64,000 bases of DNA from NCBI GenBank assembly GCA_963580455.1, contig OY756972.1, forward strand, positions 12,973,001 through 13,037,000. Direction: 5' to 3'. Origin of the DNA: Euonymus europaeus. Taxonomy: Eukaryota; Streptophyta; Magnoliopsida; Celastrales; Celastraceae. The translations under genes were made by a program, and so were the position numbers. The notes under the pieces were generated by a model. It worked only from the letters and a program-made list of their open reading frames with translations, was not told where the DNA came from and made no database searches. Within the stretch, counting starts at the first letter, position 1; every line of letters begins with the position of its first letter. Shown here piece by piece: positions 42,001 through 56,100 of this stretch.

Positions 42001-45000
42001 CATATAAGAACTATAAAAATTGTACACCGAGCAACTATGACGGTCCGAAGTTGCTCAACTCTCTCTATGGAGGAGCTTTTAACGGTTTTGTCAATTTGTC
42101 ATAGAAAGTTGGTGTTTTGTCATCGAAATAATCTAGGAAGCTTATACTCATAAAATTTGACATATAAGAACAATAAAAATTGCACACCGAGCAACTTTGA
42201 TGGTCCGAAGTTGCTCAACACTCTCTATGGAAGAGCTTTTAACGGGTTTGTCCTTTTGTCATAGAAAGTTGGTGTTTTGGCATCGAAATAATCTATGAAG
42301 GTTATACTCATAAAATTTGACATATAAGAACAATAAAAAATCTATCCCGTGCGACTTTGTTAGTCCGAAGTTGCTCATCTCTCTCTATGGAGGAGCTTTT
42401 AACAGTTTTCTCAATTTGTCATAGAAATTTGGTGTTTTGGCATCGAAATAATCTAGAAAAGTTATACTCATAAAATTTGACATATAAGAACTATAAAAAT
42501 TGTACACCGAGCAACTTCGGTGATCCGAAGTTGCTCAACTCTCTCTATGGAGGAGCTTTTAACGGTTTTGTCCATTTGTCATTTAAAGTTGGTGTTTTGG
42601 GATCGAAATAATCTAGGAAGCTTATACTCATAAAATTTGACATATAAGAACAATAAAAATTGTACACCGAACAACTTTGGTGATCCGAAGTTGCTCAACA
42701 CTCTCTATGGAGGAGCTTTTAACGGTTTTGTCCATTTGTCATTTAAAGTTGGTGTTTTGGCATCGAAATAATCTAGGAAGCTTATACTCATAAAATTTGA
42801 CATATAAGAACAATAAAAATTGTACACCGAACAACTTTGATGGTCCAAAGTTGATCAACTCTCTCTATGGAGGAGCTTTTAACGGTTTTGTCCATTTGTC
42901 ATGCAAAGTTGGTGTTTTGGCGTCGAAATAATCTAGGAAGGTTATACTCATAAAATTTGACATAAAAGAACAATAAAAATTGCACACCGAGCAACTTCGA
43001 TGGTCCGAAGTTGCTCAACAATCTCTATGGAGGAGCTTTTAACGGTTTTGTCCATTTGTCATAGAAAGTTGGTGTTTTGGCATCGAAATAATCTAGAAAG
43101 GTTATACTCATAAAATTTGACATATAAGAACAATAAAAAGTCTATCCCGAGCGACTTTGATAGTCCGAAGTTGCTCAACTCTCTCTATGGAGGAGCTTTT
43201 AACGGTTTTCTCCATTTGTCATAGAAAGTTAGTGTTTTGGCATCGAAATAATCCAGTAAGCTTATACTCATAAAATTCGACATATTAAAAGAATAAAAAG
43301 TCTATCCCGAGCGACTTTGATAGTCCGAAGTTGCTCAACTCTCTCTATGTAGTAGCTTTTAACGGTTTTCTCCGTTTGTCATAGAAAGTTGTTGTTTTGG
43401 CATCGAAATAATCTAGGAAGCTTATACTCATAAAATTTGACATATAAGAACAATAAAAATTGTACATCGAGCAACTTTGATGGTCCGAAGTTGCTCAACT
43501 CTCTCTATGGAGGAGCTTTTAACGGTTTTGTCCATTTGTCATAGAAAGTTGGTGTTTTGGCATCCAAAAAATCTAGGAAAGTTATACTCATAAAATTTGA
43601 CATATAAGAACAATAAAAATTGTACACCGAGCGACTTTGATAGTCCGAAGTTGCTCAACTCTCTCTATGAGAGAGCTTTTAACGGTTTTCTCCATTTGCC
43701 ATAGAAAGTTGGTGTTTTGGCATCGAAATAATCTAGGAAGGCTATACTCATTAAATTTGACATATAAGAACTATAAAAATTGTACACCGAGCAACTTTGA
43801 TGATCCGAAGTTGCTCAACTCTCTCAACGGATGAGCTTTTAACGGCTTTGTCCATTAGTCATAGAAAGTTGGTGTTTTGGCATCGAAATAATCTTGGAAG
43901 GCTATAATCATAAAATTTGACATATAAAAACAATAAAAAGTCTATCCCGAGCGACTTTGATAGTCCGAAGTTGCTCAACACTCTCTACGAAGAAGCTTTT
44001 AGCGGTTTTCTCCATTTGTCATAGAAAGTTGGTGTTTTGTCATCGAAATAATCCAGTAAGCTTATACTCATAAAATTCGACATATAAGAACAGTAAAAAT
44101 TGTACACCGAGTAACTTTGATGATCCGAAGTTGCTCAACTCTCTCTATGGAGGTGTTTTTAACTGTTTCGTCCATTTTTCATAGAAAGTTAGTGTTTTGG
44201 CATCGAAATAATCTTTGAAGCTTACACTCATAAAATTTGACATATCAGAACAATAAAAATTGCACACTGAGCAACTTTGATGATCCGAAATTGCTCAACT
44301 CTCTCTATGGAGGAGCTTTTAACGGTTTTGTCCATTTGTCATAGAAAGTTAGTGTTTTGGCATCAAAATAATCAAGGAAACTTATACTCGTAAAATTTGA
44401 CATAGAAGAACAGTAAAAAGTCTATCCCGAGCGACTTTGATAGTCCGAAGTTGCTCAACTCTCTCTATGGAGGAGCTTTTAACGGTTTTCTCCATTTGTC
44501 ATAGAAAGTTGGTGTTTTGTCATCGAAATAATCCAGTAAGCTTATACTCATAAAATTTAACATATAAGAACAGTATAAATTGTACATCGAGTAACATTGA
44601 TTATCCGAAGTTGTTCAACTCTCTCTATGGAGGTGCTTTTAACGGTTTCGTCCATTTGTCATAGAAAGTTAGTGTTTTCGCTTCCAAATAATCTATTAAG
44701 CTTGTACTCATAAAATTTGACATATAAGAACAATAAAAATTATACACTGAGCAACTTTGATGATCCGAAGTTGCTCAACTCACTCTATGCTGGTGCTTTT
44801 AACAGTTTCGTCCATTTATCATAGAAAGTTGGTGTTTTGGCATCGAAATAATCTAGAAGGGTTATACTCATAAAATTTGACATATAAGAACAATAAAAAG
44901 TGTACAACGAGCAACTTTGATGGTCCGAAGTTTCTCAACTCTCTCTATGAAGGAGCTTTTAACGGTTTTGTCCATTTGTCATAGAAAGTTGGTGTTTTGG

Positions 45001-46400
45001 CATCGAAATAATCTAGGAAGGTCATACTTATAAAATTTGACATATAAGAACAATAAAAAGTCTATCCCGAGCGACTTTGATAGTCCGAAGTTGCACATCT
45101 CTCTCTATGGAGGAGCTTTTAACGGTTTTGTCCATTTGTCATAGAAAGTTGGTGTTTTGGCATCGAAATAATCTGGGAAGGTTGTACTCATAAAATTTGA
45201 CATATAAGAAAAATAAAAATTGTACATCGAGCAACTTTGATGGTCCGAAGTTGCTCAGCTCTCTCTATGGAGGAGCTTTTAACGGTTTTGTCCATTTGTC
45301 ATAGAAAGTTGGTGTTTTGGCATCGAAATAATCTTTGAAGCTTATACTCATAAAATTTGACATATAAGAACAACAAAATGTCTATCCCGAGCGACTTTGA
45401 TAGTCCGAAGTTGCTCATCTCTCTCTATGGAGGAGCTTTTAACGGTTTTCTCCATTTGTCATAGAAAGTTGGTGTTTTGGCATCGAAATAATCTATGAAC
45501 CTTAAACTCTTAAAATTTGACATATAAGAACAATAAAATGTCTATCCCGAGCGACTTTGACAGTCCGAAGTTGCTCATCTCTCTCTATGGAGGAGCTTTT
45601 AACGGTTTTCTCCATTTGTCATACAAAGTTGGTGTTTTGGCATCAAAATAATCCAACAAGCTTTTATACTCATAAAATTTGACATATAAGAACAATAAAA
45701 AGTGTACACCGAGCTACTTTGATGGTCCGAAGTTGCTCAACTCTCTCTATGGAGGAGCTTTTAACGGTTTTGTCCATTTGTCATAGAAAGCTGGTGTTTT
45801 GGCATCGAAATAATCTAGGAAGCTTGTACTCATAAAATTTGACATATAAGAACAATAAAAATTGTACACCGAGCAACTTTGATGATCCGAAATTGCTCAA
45901 CTCTCTCTATGGATGAGCTTTTAACGGTTTTATCCATTAGTCATAGAAAGTTGGTGTTTTGGCATCGAAATAATCTAGGAAGGTTATACTCATAAAATTT
46001 GACAATTAAAAACAATAAAAATTCTATCCCGAGCGACTTTGATAGTCTGAAGTTGCTCAGCTCTCTCTACAGAGAAGCTTTTAACGGTTTTCTCCATTTG
46101 TCATAGAAAGTGGTGTTTTGTCATCGAAATAATCCAGTAAGCTTATACTCATAAAATTCGACATATAAGAACAGTATAAATTGTACACCGAGTAACTTTG
46201 ATTATCCGAAGTTGTTCAACTCTCTCTATAGAGGTGCTTTTAACGGTTTCGTCCATTTATCATTGAAAGTTGGTGTTTTGGCATCGAAATAATCTAGAAG
46301 GGTTATACTCATAAAATTTGACATATAAGAACAATAAAAAGTGTACAGCGAGCAACTTTGGTGGTCCGAAGTTGCTCAACTCTCTCTATGAAGGAGCTTT
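42000..46400. repeat. Diverged, locally duplicated satellite
   Basis: Two adjacent monomers with catttaaagttgg (near 42580 and 42740) show single-monomer tandem duplication. Further on, monomers carry more private changes than elsewhere, such as ggtgtttttaactgtttcg near 44153, actcactctatgctgg near 44778 and a 162 bp unit with aagcttttatactc near 45660. Monomers near 43270-43400 (attaaaagaataaaaag, tgtagtagc) are diverged relatives of part of the 14-mer that follows, so this looks like an older flank of that amplification. Confidence 0.7.
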
Positions 46401-49400
46401 TAACGGTTTTGTCCATTTGTCATAGAAAGTTGGTGTTTTGGCATCGAAATAATCTAGGAAGGTCATACTTATAAAATTTGACATATAAGAACAATAAAAA
46501 GTCTATCCCGAGCGACTTTGATAGTCCGAAGTTGCTCATCTCTCTCTATGGAGGTGCTTTTAACGGTTTTCTCCATTTGTCATAGAAAGTTGGTGTTTTG
46601 GCATCGAAATAATCTATGAAGCTTATACTCATAAAATTCAACATATAAGAACAATGAAAATTGTACACCGAGCAACTTTGAGGGTCCGAAGTTGCTCAAC
46701 TCTCTCTATGGAGGAGCTTTTAACGGTTTTGTCCATTTGTCATAGAAAGTTGGTGTTTTGGCATCGAAATAATCTAGGAAGGTTGTACTCATAAAATTTG
46801 ACATATAAGAACAATAAAAATTGCACACCGAGCAACTTCGATGATCCGAAGTTGCTCAACTCTCTCTATGGAGGAGCTTTTGACAGTTTTCTCCATTAGT
46901 CTTAGAAAGTTAGTGTTTTAGCATCGAAATAATCTAGGAAGGTTATACTCATAAAATTTGACATATTAAAAGAATAAAAAGTCTATCCCGAGCGACTTTG
47001 ATAGTCCGAAGTTGCTCAACTCTCTCTATGTAGTAGCTTTTAACGGTTTTCTCCATTTTTCATAGAAAGTTGTTGTTTTGGCATCGAAATAATCTAGGAA
47101 GCTTATACTCATAAAATTTGACATATAAGAACAATAAAAATTGTACATCGAGCAACTTTGATGGTCCGAAGTTGCTCAACTCTCTCTATGGAGGAGCTTT
47201 TAACGGTTTTGTCCATTTGTCATAGAAAGTTGGTGTTTTGGCATCCAAAAAATCTAGGAAAGTTATACTCATAAAATTTGACATAGATGAACAATAAAAA
47301 GTCTATCCCGAGCGACTTTGATAGTCCGAAGTTGCTCAACTCTCTCTATGGAGGAGCTTTTAACGGTTTTCTCCATTTGTCATAGAAAGTTGGTGTTTTG
47401 GCATCGAAATAATCTATGAAGCTTAAACTCGTAAAATTTGACATATAAGAACAATAAAATGTCTATCCCGAGCGACTTTGATAGTCCGAAGTTGCTCATC
47501 TCTCTCTATGGAGGAGCTTTTAACGGTTTCTCCATTTGTCATAGAAAGTTGGTGTTTTGGCATCAAAATAATCCAACAAGCTTATACTCATAAAATTTGA
47601 CATATAAGAATAATAAAAAGTTTACACCGAGCAACTTTGATGGTCCGAAGTTGCTCAACTCTCTCTATGGATGAGCTTTTAACGGTTTTATCCATTAGTC
47701 GTAGAAAGTTGGTGTTTTGGCATCGAAATAATCTAGGAAGGTTATACTCATAAAATTTGACATATAAAAACAATAAAAATTCTATCCCGAGCGACTTTGA
47801 TAGTTCGAAGTTGCTCAACTCTCTCTACAGAGAAGCTTTTAACGGTTTTCTCCATTTGTCATAGAAAGTTAGTGTTTTGTCATCGAAATAATCCAGTAAG
47901 CTTATACTCATGAAATTCGACATATAAGAACAGTATAAATTGTACACCGAGTAACTTTGATTATCCGAAGTTGTTCAACTCTCTCTATGGAGGTGCTTTT
48001 AACGGTTTCGTCCATTTATCATAGAAAGTCGGTGTTTTGGCATCGAAATAATCTATGAAGGTTATACTCATAAAATTTAACATATAAGAACAGTAAAAAG
48101 TGTACACCGAGCAACTTTGATGGCCCGAAGTTGCTCAACTCTCTCTATGGAGAAGCTTTTAACGGTTTTGTCCGTTTATCGTAGAAAGCTGGTGTTTGCA
48201 TCGAAATAATCTAGGAAGCTTATACTCATAAAATTTGACATATAAGAACAATAAAAATTGTACACCGAGCAACTTTGATGATCCGAAGTTTCTCAATTCT
48301 CTCTATGGAGGAGCTTTTAACGGTTTTTTCCATTAGTCATAGAAAGTTGGTGTTTTGGCATACAAAAAATCTAGGAAAGTTATACTCATAAAATTTGACA
48401 TAGATGAACAATAAAAAGTCTATGCCGAGCGACTTTGATAGTCCGAAGTTGCTCATCTCTCTCTATGGAGGAGCTTTTAACGGTTTTCTCCATTTGTCAT
48501 AGAAAGTTGGTGTTTTGGCATCGAAATAATCTATGAAGCTTATACTCATAAAATTCGACATATAAGAACAATAAAAATTGTACACCGAGCAACTTTGAGG
48601 GTCCGAAATTGCTCAACTCTTTCTATGGAGGTGCTTTTAACGGTTTTGTCCATTTGTCATAGAAAGTTGGTGTTTTGGCATCGAAATAATCTAGGAAGGT
48701 CATACTTATAAAATTTGACATATAAGAACAATAAAAAGTCTATCCCGAGCGACTTTGATAGTCCGAAGTTGCTCATCTCTCTCTATGGAGGTGCTTTTAA
48801 CGGTTTTCTCCATTTGTCATAGAAAGTTGGTGTTTTGGCATCGAAATAATCTATGAAGCTTATACTCATAAAATTCAACATATAAGAACAATGAAAATTA
48901 TACACCGAGCAACTTTGAGGGTCCGAAGTTGCTCAACTCTCTCTATGGAGGAGCTTTTAACGGTTTTGTCCATTTGTCATAGAAAGTTGGTGTTTTGGCA
49001 TCGAAATAATCTAGGAAGGTTGTACTCATAAAATTTGACATATAAGAACAATAAAAATTGCACACCGAGCAACTTCGATGATCCGAAGTTGCTCAACTCT
49101 CTCTATGGAGGAGCTTTTGACAGTTTTCTCCATTAGTCTTAGAAAGTTAGTGTTTTAGCATCGAAATAATCTAGGAAGGTTATACTCATAAAATTTGACA
49201 TATTAAAAGAATAAAAAGTCTATCCCGAGCGACTTTGATAGTCCGAAGTTGCTCAACTCTCTCTATGTAGTAGCTTTTAACGGTTTTCTCCATTTTTCAT
49301 AGAAAGTTGTTGTTTTGGCATCGAAATAATCTAGGAAGCTTATACTCATAAAATTTGACATATAAGAACAATAAAAATTGTACATCGAGCAACTTTGATG

Positions 49401-52400
49401 GTCCGAAGTTGCTCAACTCTCTCTATGGAGGAGCTTTTAACGGTTTTGTCCATTTGTCATAGAAAGTTGGTGTTTTGGCATCCAAAAAATCTAGGAAAGT
49501 TATACTCATAAAATTTGACATAGATGAACAATAAAAAGTCTATCCCGAGCGACTTTGATAGTCCGAAGTTGCTCAACTCTCTCTATGGAGGAGCTTTTAA
49601 CGGTTTTCTCCATTTGTCATAGAAAGTTGGTGTTTTGGCATCGAAATAATCTATGAAGCTTAAACTCGTAAAATTTGACATATAAGAACAATAAAATGTC
49701 TATCCCGAGCGACTTTGATAGTCCGAAGTTGCTCATCTCTCTCTATGGAGGAGCTTTTAACGGTTTCTCCATTTGTCATAGAAAGTTGGTGTTTTGGCAT
49801 CAAAATAATCCAACAAGGTTATACTCATAAAATTTGACATATAAGAATAATAAAAAGTTTACACCGAGCAACTTTGATGGTCCGAAGTTGCTCAACTCTC
49901 TCTATGGATGAGCTTTTAACGGTTTTATCCATTAGTCGTAGAAAGTTGGTGTTTTGGCATCGAAATAATCTAGGAAGGTTATACTCATAAAATTTGACAT
50001 ATAAAAACAATAAAAATTCTATCCCGAGCGACTTTGATAGTTCGAAGTTGCTCAACTCTCTCTACAGAGAAGCTTTTAACGGTTTTCTCCATTTGTCATA
50101 GAAAGTTAGTGTTTTGTCATCGAAATAATCCAGTAAGCTTATACTCATGAAATTCGACATATAAGAACAGTATAAATTGTACACCGAGTAACTTTGATTA
50201 TCCGAAGTTGTTCAACTCTCTCTATGGAGGTGCTTTTAACGGTTTCGTCCATTTATCACAGAAAGTCGGTGTTTTGGCATCGAAATAATCTATGAAGGTT
50301 ATACTCATAAAATTTAACATATAAGAACAGTAAAAAGTGTACACCGAGCAACTTTGATGGCCCGAAGTTGCTCAACTCTCTCTATGGAGAAGCTTTTAAC
50401 GGTTTTGTCCGTTTATCGTAGAAAGCTGGTGTTTGCATCGAAATAATCTAGGAAGCTTATACTCATAAAATTTGACATATAAGAACAATAAAAATTGTAC
50501 ACCGAGCAACTTTGATGATCCGAAGTTTCTCAATTCTCTCTATGGAGGAGCTTTTAACGGTTTTTTCCATTAGTCATAGAAAGTTGGTGTTTTGGCATAC
50601 AAAAAATCTAGGAAAGTTATACTCATAAAATTTGACATAGATGAACAATAAAAAGTCTATGCCGAGCGACTTTGATAGTCCGAAGTTGCTCATCTCTCTC
50701 TATGGAGGAGCTTTTAACGGTTTTCTCCATTTGTCATAGAAAGTTGGTGTTTTGGCATCGAAATAATCTATGAAGCTTATACTCATAAAATTCGACATAT
50801 AAGAACAATAAAAATTGTACACCGAGCAACTTTGAGGGTCCGAAATTGCTCAACTCTTTCTATGGAGGTGCTTTTAACGGTTTTGTCCATTTGTCATAGA
50901 AAGTTGGTGTTTTGGCATCGAAATAATCTAGAAAGGTCATACTTATAAAATTTGACATATAAGAACAATAAAAAGTCTATCCGGAGCGACTTTGATAGTC
51001 CGAAGTTGCTCATCTCTCTCTATGGAGGAGCTTTTAACGGTTTTCTCCATTTGTCATAGAAAGTTGGTGTTTTGGCATCGAAATAATCTATGAAGCTTAT
51101 ACTCATAAAATTCGACATATCAGAACAATAAAAATTGTACACCGAGCAAGTTTGAGGGTCCGAAGTTGCTCAACTCTCTCTATGGAGGAGCTTTTAACGG
51201 TTTTGTCCATTTGTCATAGAAAGTTGGTGTTTTGGCATCGAAATAATCTAGGAAGGTTGTACTCATAAAATTTGACATATAAGAACAATAAAAATTGCAC
51301 ACCGAGCAACTTCGATGATCCGAAGTTGCTCAACTCTCTCTATGGAGGAGCTTTTGACAGTTTTCTCCATTAGTCTTAGAAAGTTAGTGTTTTAGCATCG
51401 AAATAATCTAGGAAGGTTATACTCATAAAATTTGACATATTAGAAGAATAAAAAGTCTATCCCGAGCGACTTTGATAGTCCGAAGTTGCTCAACTCTCTC
51501 TATGTAGTAGCTTTTAACGGTTTTCTCCATTTTTCATAGAAAGTTGTTGTTTTGGCATCGAAATAATCTAGGAAGCTTATACTCATAAAATTTGACATAT
51601 AAGAACAATAAAAATTGTACATCGAGCAACTTTGATGGTCCGAAGTTGCTCAACTCTCTCTATGGAGGAGCTTTTAACGGTTTTGTCCATTTGTCATAGA
51701 AAGTTGGTGTTTTGGCATCCAAAAAATCTAGGAAAGTTATACTCATAAAATTTGACATAGATGAACAATAAAAAGTCTATCCCGAGCGACTTTGATAGTC
51801 CGAAGTTGCTCAACTCTCTCTATGGAGGAGCTTTTAACGGTTTTCTCCATTTGTCATAGAAAGTTGGTGTTTTGGCATCGAAATAATCTATGAAGCTTAA
51901 ACTCGTAAAATTTGACATATAAGAACAATAAAATGTCTATCCCGAGCGACTTTGATAGTCCGAAGTTGCTCATCTCTCTCTATGGAGGAGCTTTTAACGG
52001 TTTCTCCATTTGTCATAGAAAGTTGGTGTTTTGGCATCAAAATAATCCAACAAGCTTATACTCATAAAATTTGACATATAAGAATAATAAAAAGTTTACA
52101 CCGAGCAACTTTGATGGTCCGAAGTTGCTCAACTCTCTCTATGGATGAGCTTTTAACGGTTTTATCCATTAGTCGTAGAAAGTTGGTGTTTTGGCATCGA
52201 AATAATCTAGGAAGGTTATACTCATAAAATTTGACATATAAAAACAATAAAAATTCTATCCCGAGCGACTTTGATAGTTCGAAGTTGCTCAACTCTCTCT
52301 ACAGAGAAGCTTTTAACGGTTTTCTCCATTTGTCATAGAAAGTTGGTGTTTTGTCATCGAAATAATCCAGTAAGCTTATACTCATGAAATTCGACATATA

Positions 52401-53110
52401 AGAACAGTATAAATTGTACACCGAGTAACTTTGATTATCCGAAGTTGTTCAACTCTCTCTATGGAGGTGCTTTTAACGGTTTCGTCCATTTATCATAGAA
52501 AGTCGGTGTTTTGGCGTCGAAATAATCTATGAAGGTTATACTCATAAAATTTAACATATAAGAACAGTAAAAAGTGTACACCGAACAACTTTGATGGCCC
52601 GAAGTTGCTCAACTCTCTATGGAGGAGCTTTTAACGGTTTTGTCCGTTTATCGTAGAAAGCTGGTGTTTGCATCGAAATAATCTAGGAAGCTTATACTCA
52701 TAAAATTTGACATATAAGAACAATAAAAATTGTACACCGAGCAACTTTGATGATCCGAAGTTTCTCAATTCTCTCTATGGAGGAGCTTTTAACGGTTTTT
52801 TCCATTAGTCATAGAAAGTTGGTGTTTTGGCATACAAAAAATCTAGGAAAGTTATACTCATAAAATTTGACATAGATGAACAATAAAAAGTCTATCCCGA
52901 GCGACTTTGATAGTCCAAAGTTGCTCATCTCTCTCTATGGAGGAGCTTTTAACGGTTTTCTCCATTTGTCATAGAAAGTTGGTGTTTTGGCATCGAAATA
53001 ATCTATGAAGCTTATACTCATAAAATTCGACATATAAGAACAATAAAAATTGTACACCGAGCAACTTTGAGGGTCCGAAGTTGCTCAACTCTTTCTATGG
53101 AGGTGCTTTT
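46400..53110. repeat. HOR family 3: three tandem copies of a 2,237 bp 14-mer
   Basis: The marker tagtgttttagcatcg lies at 46911, 49148 and 51385, exactly 2,237 bp apart. Fourteen monomers would be 2,240 bp. The three missing bases are explained by ggtttctcc (one base, near 47527) and ctggtgtttgcatcg (two bases, near 48190), and both recur in every copy. Copy boundaries are about 46400, 48637, 50874 and 53110. Copies are near-identical over 2.2 kb. Differences include cgtagaaagtcggtg variants, gaaaggtcat near 50930, and a private two-base loss (aactctctatgg) in copy 3 near 52610. This is the most homogeneous and probably most recently amplified segment. Confidence 0.9.
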
Positions 53111-56100
53111 AACGGTTTTGTTCATTTGTCTTGAAAGTTGGTGTTTTGGCATCAAAATAATCTAGGAAGGTTGTACTCATAAAATTTGACATATAAGAAC
53201 AATAAAAATTGCACACCGAGCAACTTTGATTATCCGAAGTTGCTCAACTCTCTCTATGGAGGAGCTTTTAACGGTTTTCTCCATTAGTCTTAGAAAGTTA
53301 GTGTTTTAGCATCGAAATAATCTAGGAAGGTTATACTCATAAAATTTGACATATTAAAACAATAAAAAGTCTATCCCGAGCGACTTTGATAGTCCAAAGT
53401 TGCTCAACTCTCTCTATGTAGGAGCTTTTAACGGTTTTCTCCATTTGTCATAGAAAGTTGTTCTTTTGGCATCGAAATAATCTAGGAAGCTTATACTCAT
53501 AAAATTAGACATATAAGAAAAATAAAAATTGTACATCGAGCAACTTTGATGGTCCGAAGTTGCTCAACTCTCTCTATGGAGGAGCTTTTAACGGTTTTGT
53601 CCATTTGTCATAGAAAGTTGGTGTTTTGGCATCGAAATAATCTATGAAGCTTATACTCATAAAATTTGACATATAAGAACAATAAAAATTGTACACCGAG
53701 CAACTTTGATAGTCCGAAGTTGCTCAACTCTCTCTATGGAGGAGCTTTTAACGGTTTTCTCCATTTGTCATAGAAAGTTGGTGTTTTGGCATCGAAATAA
53801 TCTATGAACCTTAAACTCGTAAAATTTGACATATAAGAACAATAAAATGTCTATCCCGAGCGACTTTGATAGTCCGAAGTTGCTCATCTCTCTCTATGGA
53901 GGAGCTTTTAACGGTTTTGTCCATTTATCATAGAAAGCTGGTGTTTTGGCATCAAAATAATCTAGGAAGCTTATACTCATAAAATTTGACATATAAGAAC
54001 AATAAAAATTGTACACCGAGCAACTTTGATGATCCGAAGTTTCTCAATTCTCTCTATGGAGGAGCTTTTAACGGTTTTGTCCATTAGTCATAGAAAGTTG
54101 GTGTTTTGGCATCAAAATAATCCAACAAGCTTTTATACTCATAAAATTTGACAAATAAGAACAATAAAATTTATACACCGAGCAACTTTGATGATCCGAA
54201 GTTTCTCAACCCTCTCTATGGAGGTGCTTTTAACGGTTTCGTCCATTTATCATAGAAAGTCGGTGTTTTGGCATCGAAATAATCTAGGAAGCTTATACTC
54301 ATAAAATTTAACATATAAGAACAATAAAAAGTGTACACAGAGCAACTTTGATGGCCCGAAGTTGCTCAACTCTCTCTATGGAGGAGCTTTTAACGGTTTT
54401 GTCCATTTATCATAGAAAGCTGGTGTTTTGGCATCAAAATAATCTAGGAAGCTTATACTCATAAAATTTGACATATAAGAACAATAAAAATTGTACACCG
54501 AGCAACTTTGATGATCCGAAGTTTCTCAATTCTCTCTATGGAGGAGCTTTTAACGGTTTTGTCCATTAGTCATAGAAAGTTGGTGTTTTGGCATACAAAA
54601 AATCTAGGAAAGTTATACTCATAAAATTTGACATAGATGAACAATAAAAAGTCTATCCCGAGCGACTTTGACAGTCCGAAGTTGCTCAACCCTCTCTATG
54701 GAGGAGCTTTTAACGGTTGTCTCCATTTGTCATAGAAAGTTGGTGTTTTGGCATCGAAATAATCTTTGAAGCTTAAACTCGTAAAATTTGACATATAAGA
54801 ACAATAAAAATTGTAAACCGAGCAACTTTGATGGTCTGAAGTTGTACAACTCTCTCTATGGAGGAGCATTTAACGGTTTTGTCCATTAGTCATAGAAAGT
54901 TGGTGTTTTGGCATCGAAGTAATCCAGTAAGCTTATACTCATAAAATTTGACATATAAGAACAATAAAAATTATACACCGAGCAACTTTGATGATCCGAA
55001 GTTGCTCAACTCTCTCTATGGAGGAGTTTTTAACGGTTTTGTCCATTTGTCATAGAAAGTTGGTGTTTTGGCATCCAAAATTTCTAGGAAAGTTATACTC
55101 ATAAAATTTGACATAGATGAATAATAAAAGTCTATCCCAAGCGACTTTGATAGTCCGAAGTTGCTCAACTCTCTCTATGGAGGAGCTTTTAACGGTTTTC
55201 TCCATTTGTCGTAGAAAGTTGGTGTTTTGGCAACGAAATAATCTATGAAGCTTAAACTCGTAAAATTTGACATATAAGAACAATAAAAATTGTACACCGG
55301 GTCACTTTGATGGTCCGAAGTTGCTCAACTCTCTCTATGGAGGAGCATTTAACGATTTTGTCCATTAGTCATAGAAAGTTGGTGTTTTGGCATCGAAATA
55401 ATCTAAGAAGGTTATATTCATAAAATTTGACATATAAGAACAATATAAAGTCTATCCCGAGCGACTTTGATAGTCCAAAGTTGCTCAACTCTCTCTATGG
55501 AGGAGCTTTTAATGGTTTTCTCGATTTTTCATGGAAAGTTGGTGTTTTGGCATCGAAATAATCCAGTAAGCTTATACTCATATAATTTGACATATAAGAA
55601 CAATAAAAATTATACACCGACCAACTTTGATGATCCGAAGTTGCTCAACTCTCTCTATGGAGGTGCTTTTAACGGTTTCATTCATTTACCATAGAAAGTT
55701 GGTGTTTTGGAATCGAAATAATCTATGAAGCTTATACTCATAAAATTCGACATATAAGAACAATAAAAATTGTACAACGAGCAACTTTGAGGGTCCGAAG
55801 TTGCTCAACTCTCTCTATGGAGGAGCTTTTAACGGTTTTGTCCATTTGTCATAGAAAGTTGGTGTTTTGGCATCGAAATATTCTTGGAAGGTTGTACTCA
55901 TAAAACTTGACATATAAGAACAATAAAAATTGCATACCGAGCAACTTTGATGATCCGAAGTTGCTCAACTCTCTCTATGGAGGAGCTTTTAACGGTTTTC
56001 TCCATTAGTCTTAGAAAGTTAGTGTTTTAGCATCGAAATAATCTAGGAAGGTTATACTCATAAAATTTGACATACTAAAACAATAAAAAGTCTATCCCGA

